Virus record (IMG/VR): IMGVR_UViG_3300030419_007078
Span: 1 to 28,721 of that record
Source of the DNA: a virus
DNA: 28,721 nucleotides
Direction: 5' to 3' (one strand)
Under the pieces are notes generated by a model that was not told the origin of the DNA, did not search any database, and saw only the letters and a program-made list of their open reading frames with translations. How positions within the stretch are numbered: position 1 is the first letter of the stretch; each line of letters opens with the position of its first letter. Below, piece by piece: positions 24,376 through 28,721 of this stretch. The position numbers and the translations under genes were made by a program.

Positions 24376-25677
24376 ATGGCGAGACAATCAAGAAAAGTCA
24401 CTTCAGACGCCGCAGGCAACCAAGGCGGAACTCGCGAATTGTTTTATCAGAGACAGGTGTTTAAAAACTCAGTGTTAGTTATGAATGAGACTTATCCGCA
24501 TTTTGTCGACTTTAGGTTTGGTGAAAAATTTATGTTTGGCCGCGTTGATCAATTTTCATCTCCAATTGTAATTAAAAGAACGGCTGGAAAAAAAGAAATA
24601 CCTCCAACAGCTTTAGCTCAATCTGACTCTTATATGGTAGCTGTAGATTTTGTTGTTGACGCATTTAACGATTTGTTGAAAAGTTTTGCTAAGGCACGAC
24701 TGATTGAACAAATAGCGCCCGAAGCTGCATGGTTAGGAAATCTTAAAGTCTATAAAGCATATGAAGATCCTTATCAAAAATATAAAGCTTACAACGAGAT
24801 TTTTAATATTGAAATTAGAAAGCAATTTATTAATCAAAATATACAAGTTGTTGAATTTAAAGAATTTATTGAACATTTTAAAGGAATCCTTTTAACAAGC
24901 GGCGAAGGCGTGCGTAGATTCCCATACACATTGCCAGGATATATGAAAAGTCGTCTGTGTCCAATAACATGCAGTGGCTTGGCTATTGAAATTGCAAACT
25001 TGGATGCATCCAACGATTTGCAAAAAACCCAATTTATGGCGAACTCTAATTTTAAATTTTTTTTAAACGCATGTAATGATAATGGATTTATGGTCGATCA
25101 AGACTGCCCGTGGCGAATAGTGGCAGATATTGCTACGCCTGTGATGCTTGAGCGCGCAGCCGAGCCAAATGTAGTGTCGTCAATTAGAAATCGATATAAT
25201 TCGGCTGGCTTAGAATACTTTTCAAAATTTACACAAAGATTGTTGAATCTTTATAACTATATAAAGCAGCCCGTATATAGAACAGTGGAATTCTGCCAAC
25301 AAGGCACAATAATAAATAAATTAATTTATCCACGTGAATATACGATTGATGATTTAAACAGCGTCATTGGAATCGAAGGTATAATCAGGTTATACTGTGA
25401 GATTAGGTTTGCGGAGGAAGAATCAGTTTTTAGCGATAACGAACAAAAAAACTTAATCCACCAAGTAATTCAGGCCGTCCGCGCTGATGATGATGCTTAC
25501 TCTGCAATTTTTATTTTTGAAAGAATTTTAAATAAATCGTTTGACTATTCTCGTTCTGTAAGTTATATTGAGAATCGTATGAAACTTATTAAACAAGCCG
25601 GCTGGCGCTCAGAGTGGTTCAAGGGCGACAAGGCACAGGATTTACCAGAGCCTGGATCAGGCGGGGGTGTTTATTGA
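24376..25677 (+). CDS. unrecognised 433-residue phage protein
   Basis: The ATG is preceded by AGGAGG. The protein is mixed helix and strand, with no membrane segment or known catalytic motif. Distinct blocks are 'ETYPHFVDFRFGEKFMFGRVDQFSSPIVIK' (36-65), 'RRFPYTLPGYMKSRLCPITCSGLAIEIANLD' (about 179-210) and 'FLNACNDNGFMVDQDCPWRIVADIATPVML' (about 229-258). Similar blocks occur, as far as I remember, in structural or unassigned proteins of marine myophages. Position is ambiguous: it follows the hub by 33 bases but has its own sigma70-like promoter and its stop overlaps the polymerase start by 4 bases. It could be a virion protein or a replication-associated protein. I see no DEDD exonuclease motifs, so it is not the missing proofreading subunit. 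Confidence 0.75.
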   Translation: MARQSRKVTSDAAGNQGGTRELFYQRQVFKNSVLVMNETYPHFVDFRFGEKFMFGRVDQFSSPIVIKRTAGKKEIPPTALAQSDSYMVAVDFVVDAFNDLLKSFAKARLIEQIAPEAAWLGNLKVYKAYEDPYQKYKAYNEIFNIEIRKQFINQNIQVVEFKEFIEHFKGILLTSGEGVRRFPYTLPGYMKSRLCPITCSGLAIEIANLDASNDLQKTQFMANSNFKFFLNACNDNGFMVDQDCPWRIVADIATPVMLERAAEPNVVSSIRNRYNSAGLEYFSKFTQRLLNLYNYIKQPVYRTVEFCQQGTIINKLIYPREYTIDDLNSVIGIEGIIRLYCEIRFAEEESVFSDNEQKNLIHQVIQAVRADDDAYSAIFIFERILNKSFDYSRSVSYIENRMKLIKQAGWRSEWFKGDKAQDLPEPGSGGGVY

Positions 25678-26849
25678 TATTTCAAGCGCTTGACGACAAG
25701 TCAGAATGCATCGGGATTTACGCAAATGGCAAATTGTCGTTTGAAAATTTTCCAAATAATTTAACAAAAACATGGCGATACAGTGCATCTATCACGGATC
25801 CAGCGGTGGAGTATGCTTGGATACGCGCTAGCGGGCGCAATATTACTGATTGCTGCCCAGAAGATTTATGTAACGAGCTTCAGGCCGTCCAAAAAAAAAT
25901 GAAGGCCTACATTAAATCTTTCACGATTGCTAAGGTTAATATGATGGATCACTGTATTTTTGATTTAATCCCTCACGATTTTCTTATTAGGTTTTGCGAG
26001 ATTAAAAACAAAATTACCGAGCACGTTTTTGAAACTTATGAGGAGCCTGAAAATTATGCACATCTAAATAGCGTGTATAAGTTGCTGCACAAGATTAGAT
26101 ATCAAAAACTAAACTTAAACAGCGAAGATTGCAAGCACTTGTTTTATTCATCGATGAATCGACAAAAGATTCAAGAATTAATAAAAAACTTCAGAACCAT
26201 CGACTATAACATGTTTGGCACGATTACGGGTAGACTAACCACTCACCCCGAATCTTTTCCAATTCTAAATCTTAAGAAAGACTTACGCCGTATTATAAAA
26301 CCTCGCAATGATTTGTTGATGAGCCTTGATTATAATGGCGCTGAGATTCGCACTTTGTTGGAACTATGTGAACAAAACCAACCTGATCACGATATTCACG
26401 AATGGAATATTCAAAATGTAATTAATGATTTAACAATGACAAGAGAGGAAGGAAAGTTGTACTTTTTCGCATGGCTATACAATCCTGAGTCAAGGGATAT
26501 TGAGTCGGATTATTATGATCGCGAAAAAGTACTTGACAAGCATTACAAAGACGGATATATTCATACACCATATGGGCGCAAAATCAAAGTGGAACAAAGA
26601 AAAGCATTAAACTACTTGATTCAAAGTACAACCGCAGATCGCGTGTTGGAAAAAGCTGTTTTAATTGATAAGATGCTTGAAGGTAAAAAATCATTTATCT
26701 CCCACATTGTGCATGATGAGATTGTGATTGACTATGCAGATGAAGATCGCAACATGGTTCTTGGCATTCGTGATGTTTTTGAAGACGGTTATATGGCAAA
26801 TGTGCGTGCCGGAAAAGATTATTATAATTTAAATGAGATAAAATTATGA
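25674..26849 (+). CDS. family A DNA polymerase without exonuclease domain
   Basis: 391 residues from a TTG that overlaps the preceding stop (TTGA); GGGGGT lies upstream. The frame is open to 25614, but an ATG there has no ribosome site. Pol I motifs are clear: TGRLTT (from 185), motif A 'LMSLDYNGAEIRTL' with catalytic D219, 'DHDIHEWN', motif B 'R-EEGK-LYFFAWLYN' on the O helix, 'QSTTADRV', and motif C 'HDEIVI' with D348. Motif B differs from bacterial Pol I (K--NFG--YG), but 'FFAWLYNP' occurs in other phage members. Residues 1-~110 contain no 3'-5' exonuclease motifs and the protein is far shorter than usual phage PolA. Rhodothermus phage RM378 is known to encode polymerase and exonuclease separately, so a split replicase is likely. 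Confidence 0.9.
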   Translation: MIFQALDDKSECIGIYANGKLSFENFPNNLTKTWRYSASITDPAVEYAWIRASGRNITDCCPEDLCNELQAVQKKMKAYIKSFTIAKVNMMDHCIFDLIPHDFLIRFCEIKNKITEHVFETYEEPENYAHLNSVYKLLHKIRYQKLNLNSEDCKHLFYSSMNRQKIQELIKNFRTIDYNMFGTITGRLTTHPESFPILNLKKDLRRIIKPRNDLLMSLDYNGAEIRTLLELCEQNQPDHDIHEWNIQNVINDLTMTREEGKLYFFAWLYNPESRDIESDYYDREKVLDKHYKDGYIHTPYGRKIKVEQRKALNYLIQSTTADRVLEKAVLIDKMLEGKKSFISHIVHDEIVIDYADEDRNMVLGIRDVFEDGYMANVRAGKDYYNLNEIKL

Positions 26850-27685
26850 TTTCAATTATTGGTTTAGGAACTGCAGCCTCTAAAATAGCCGAAAAATTTA
26901 AACAAACAAAAAATTATAACGTCTACACAATGAATAAAGGAGTGTCGCGTAATTCAAAGTATAAGTATAGGCTTAAGAACTATGAGACACCTGAAGAATA
27001 TGAAAACAATATTCCAAATCTTAAAAAATTCTTTGCTGAAGTAGATGAGACTATTCAGTTTTTCATCGTAGGCTCCTCATTTAGTTCAAACTATTCGTTA
27101 GGCGTCTTGCAGCAGCTTAAACACAAAAAAGTTGATGTTTACTATATTCAACCTGACTCCGAATTGATGACCGGTGTTCCGAAATTGTTGGACAAGATTG
27201 TATTTAGTGTTCTGCAGGAGTATGCCAGATCAGGCTTGTTAAACTCTTTTACTGCAATTTCAAATGTAATGGTAGAAAAATCAATTGGAGATATACCGAT
27301 TAAAAGTTATTATGACAAGATTAATGATTCAATTTTTTCAACAATTCATTATATAAATTATTTTAATCACGCTGAACCTGAGATAGGAATGACTTCGGCT
27401 CCCCTAAGCATTAACCGAATCAGGACACTTGGACTGCTGAACACCACAAATCTTCAAGAAAAATGGCTTTATAAGCTTGACATGGAGCGAGATATATGTT
27501 ACTATTTATGTATCAATAAGGAAAGACTAGAAAAAGAAGGAGGATTGCATAAAAAAATTGTTGATATGCTTAAGGAAAAACCTCGTAATGCATTTCGTAG
27601 AATATCTTATGCAATTTATGAAACAGAACATCAAGATTTTGGGCTTTGCGTTGCCCACACTAACGCAATACAAGAATACACTTGA
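26846..27685 (+). CDS. divergent tubulin/FtsZ-fold protein with degenerate GTP-binding loop
   Basis: 279 residues, ATG overlapping the polymerase stop (ATGA). The segment order matches FtsZ. Residues 2-12 'ISIIGLGTAAS' match the first strand and T1 loop, followed by 'YNVYTMN' like 'VEFIAVNTD'. Residues 71-100 are a strand, the loop GSSFSSNYS, a helix, then 'VDVYYIQP', in the place of the tubulin signature GGGTGTG, helix and 'TVGVVTKP'. Residues 134-171 'FTAISN...PIKSYYDKINDSIFSTIHYIN' match 'TLIVIPN...EAFKVADDVL', including helix H7. Residues ~215-275 give the C-terminal domain, 'YYLCINKE' to 'YAIYETEHQDFGLCVAHTN'. The Gly-rich T4 loop and the T7 N-x-D-x-x-D are not visible, so GTP hydrolysis is doubtful. 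Phage tubulins such as PhuZ position DNA in the cell; the role here is unknown. Confidence 0.55.
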   Translation: MISIIGLGTAASKIAEKFKQTKNYNVYTMNKGVSRNSKYKYRLKNYETPEEYENNIPNLKKFFAEVDETIQFFIVGSSFSSNYSLGVLQQLKHKKVDVYYIQPDSELMTGVPKLLDKIVFSVLQEYARSGLLNSFTAISNVMVEKSIGDIPIKSYYDKINDSIFSTIHYINYFNHAEPEIGMTSAPLSINRIRTLGLLNTTNLQEKWLYKLDMERDICYYLCINKERLEKEGGLHKKIVDMLKEKPRNAFRRISYAIYETEHQDFGLCVAHTNAIQEYT

Positions 27686-27710
27686 CAAGCTACGTTGAGT
27701 GTGACACAAT
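27682..27710 (+). promoter_or_regulatory. sigma70-type promoter before the gp32 homologue
   Basis: Perfect TTGACA (27682-27687), a 17-base spacer and CACAAT (27705-27710). The -35 box overlaps the stop codon of the tubulin-like gene. It would give extra transcription of the ssDNA-binding protein, which is needed in stoichiometric amounts. Confidence 0.65.
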
Positions 27711-27712
27711 AG

Positions 27713-27733
27713 AAATCAAGGAAAGCTTGATTT
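27713..27733 (+). promoter_or_regulatory. perfect hairpin in the gp32 leader
   Basis: AAATCAAG and CTTGATTT form an 8-bp stem around the loop GAAAG, ending 29 bases before the ATG. The rest of the leader is unstructured and A/C-rich. T4 gene 32 has its autoregulatory pseudoknot about 40-67 bases upstream of its start, so this may be a functional analogue. Confidence 0.45.
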
Positions 27734-27762
27734 ACTTTACCCAACAAATAGGAGAAAATAAA

Positions 27763-28533
27763 ATGGGAATTGATATGGAACTGATGCGACGAAAGCTCGC
27801 ATCCCTTCGCGGCGAAGGAAATAAAGACAGCTCTTCACCCTGGTTTAAGCCAGATGAAGGCGACACCGACATTCGGATCGTGCCGACAAATGATGGCGAT
27901 CCGCTAAAGGAAATGTTCTTCCACTACAACGTGGGTGAGCACAAGGGGGGTATTCTGTGCCCGAAGCGTAACTTCGGCGAACATTGCCCCGTATGTGAAT
28001 TTGCTTCTTCGCTATGGCGCGAAGGAGTAGACAACAACGATGAGGAGAGCAAGAAGCTTGCAAAGTCACTCTTTGTGCGCACTCGCTATTTCTCTCCCGT
28101 TGTTATCCGTGGTCGAGAAGACGAGGGCATCAAGGTCTACGGCTACGGAAAGCAGGCTTATGAGCTACTTTTGGGATACATTTTGGATCCTGAATACGGA
28201 GACATCACTGATGTGAAGGAGGGCACGGACATTACCCTTACTTATACCAAGCCCAATAAGCCTGGAGCGTATCCCCAGACAAACCTAAAGATGCGTCGAA
28301 ATACGTCCACCCTCCTGGAAGACAGCGAAGCGATCCCCGCCCTCCTCGATCGCATGCCTGACTTTGACAATCTCTTTGAGCGTCTTAGTCCATCCCAGGT
28401 CGACGCAATCTTAGATGAACAACTTTCCGGAAGTTCTTCCGCAGAAAGTCGCTCGTCTGAGACAGCCAAGTACGGTGCCACCAATGGTAAGAGTGATGTA
28501 GACCGTGCGTTTGATGAGTTAATGACAGGCTAA
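27763..28533 (+). CDS. 32: single-stranded DNA-binding protein, T4 gp32-like
   Basis: 256 residues from the ATG with AGGAGAA upstream; the longer frame from 27682 runs through the leader and has no ribosome site. The basic N-terminus (MELMRRKLASLRGEG) is the cooperativity or 'LAST' region. 'DTDIRIVPTNDGDP' matches the first core strand. The zinc ligands are H54, C66, C75 and C78, with spacing close to T4's H64, C77, C87 and C90, and 'HCPVCEFASSLW' is typical. The Ser-rich linker (~225-240) leads to a short acidic end, 'DVDRAFDELMTG', which in gp32 contacts other replication proteins. It is shorter than T4 gp32 (301 residues). Codons are GC-richer than in the neighbours, like the capsid gene. 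Confidence 0.92.
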   Translation: MGIDMELMRRKLASLRGEGNKDSSSPWFKPDEGDTDIRIVPTNDGDPLKEMFFHYNVGEHKGGILCPKRNFGEHCPVCEFASSLWREGVDNNDEESKKLAKSLFVRTRYFSPVVIRGREDEGIKVYGYGKQAYELLLGYILDPEYGDITDVKEGTDITLTYTKPNKPGAYPQTNLKMRRNTSTLLEDSEAIPALLDRMPDFDNLFERLSPSQVDAILDEQLSGSSSAESRSSETAKYGATNGKSDVDRAFDELMTG

Positions 28534-28560
28534 TAGTAACTAGGTGAGTCTAGTACCGAT

Positions 28561-28597
28561 GGCAGAGCGGGGTAAAAATACTCTGCCAAATTTTTCC
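28561..28597 (+). terminator. possible terminator after the gp32 homologue
   Basis: GGCAGAG (28561-28567) and CTCTGCC (28581-28587) form a perfect 7-bp stem around a 13-base loop, followed by AAATTTTT. The large loop and delayed T-run make it weaker than the others. Confidence 0.45.
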
Positions 28598-28609
28598 AAA
28601 GGAGGGATT

Positions 28610-28708
28610 ATGAAGTACGCTGTACTAATCGCCGCATGCGCTCTAATGAGTGGTTGCGGAGACGCTGATGAAGACACTGGCGAAGACACTGCTGTCGTCG
28701 CTGAGTAA
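28610..28708 (+). CDS. 32-residue predicted lipoprotein
   Basis: ATG with a strong AAAGGAGGG site 4-12 bases upstream. The peptide has a Lys at position 2, a hydrophobic core (YAVLIAACALM) and a lipobox-like M-S-G-C with C16 as the probable lipidated residue; I-A-A-C10 is a poorer alternative because the core would be too short. The mature part would be only 17 residues, acidic (CGDADEDTGEDTAVVAE), with EDTGEDTA as a small repeat. No family is recognised. Tiny phage lipoproteins are known to block receptors or entry of related phages (T5 Llp). Such a role, or one in the host envelope, is possible but unproven. It may be cotranscribed with the gp32 homologue if the hairpin in between is leaky. 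Confidence 0.65.
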   Translation: MKYAVLIAACALMSGCGDADEDTGEDTAVVAE

Positions 28709-28721
28709 GCAAAAGCCGCTG

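Noticed and set aside
24376-25677. 433-residue protein as the missing proofreading exonuclease
   Set aside because: No DxE, D or YxxxD-type exonuclease motifs could be found in order.
27722-27738. H-type pseudoknot in the gp32 leader (loop AAAG with CTTT at 27735)
   Set aside because: Pairing is only four A/U-rich pairs and the connecting loop is one base across an 8-bp stem, which is not sterically reasonable unless the stem is frayed.
27682-27762. Upstream extension of the gp32 homologue to 27682
   Set aside because: It would translate the promoter and hairpin region; there is no ribosome site, whereas the ATG at 27763 has AGGAGAA and gives a normal gp32 N-terminus.
1-28721. tRNA genes, CRISPR arrays, insertion sequences, integrase or attachment sites
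   Set aside because: None seen: no cloverleaf-like segment, no spaced repeats, no transposase or integrase. The hairpin at 28561 is not tRNA-like.

Overview
This window looks like part of the genome of a large, contractile-tailed phage distantly related to T4. Every convincing gene is on the + strand and they are tightly packed. The proteins follow T4 virion gene order: scaffold gp22-like, major capsid gp23-like, neck gp13/gp14-like, sheath terminator gp15-like, sheath gp18, tube gp19, tail assembly proteins, tape measure, baseplate gp48/gp53-like and a giant hub protein. Base composition is moderately AT-rich. The overall style (DUF2190-like decoration domains, BNR-like fibre, exonuclease-less family A polymerase beside a gp32) resembles marine 'far-T4' myophages, of which Rhodothermus phage RM378 is the described example I know. 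The host cannot be named from the sequence. Portal, prohead protease, terminase and most replication genes are absent and presumably lie outside the window.

Layout. 1-2685: the 3' part of a fibre or decoration protein, a beta-propeller-like fibre and a small unknown protein. 2752-7307: head genes (scaffold, major capsid protein, a probable decoration protein, and a small very basic histone-tail-like protein standing alone between two terminators). 7393-10108: neck and tail completion cluster. 10219-15052: sheath, tube and two small tail-assembly genes. 15130-24342: tape measure, tube cap, LysM-like baseplate protein and a 1612-residue hub-like protein. 24376-28533: a new transcription unit with an unrecognised 433-residue protein, a family A DNA polymerase lacking an exonuclease domain, a divergent tubulin/FtsZ-fold protein and a gp32-type ssDNA-binding protein. 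28610-28708: a 32-residue predicted lipoprotein.

Regulation. All seven virion-region gaps longer than about 65 bases hold the octamer ACTANTTA 20-111 bases before a start codon, several directly after a strong terminator. I read it as this phage's late promoter element. The replication unit instead has sigma70-type boxes: TTGGCA-17-TATAAT before the 433-residue protein and TTGACA-17-CACAAT before the gp32 homologue. The gp32 leader carries a perfect 8-bp hairpin at about the place where T4 gene 32 has its translational operator.

Most interesting points: the ACTANTTA motif; a U7 slippery run at the junction of the two small genes before the tape measure gene, consistent with the -2/+1 frameshift known in tail assembly chaperones; the tubulin-like protein whose GTP-binding loop is degenerate; and the tiny acidic lipoprotein.
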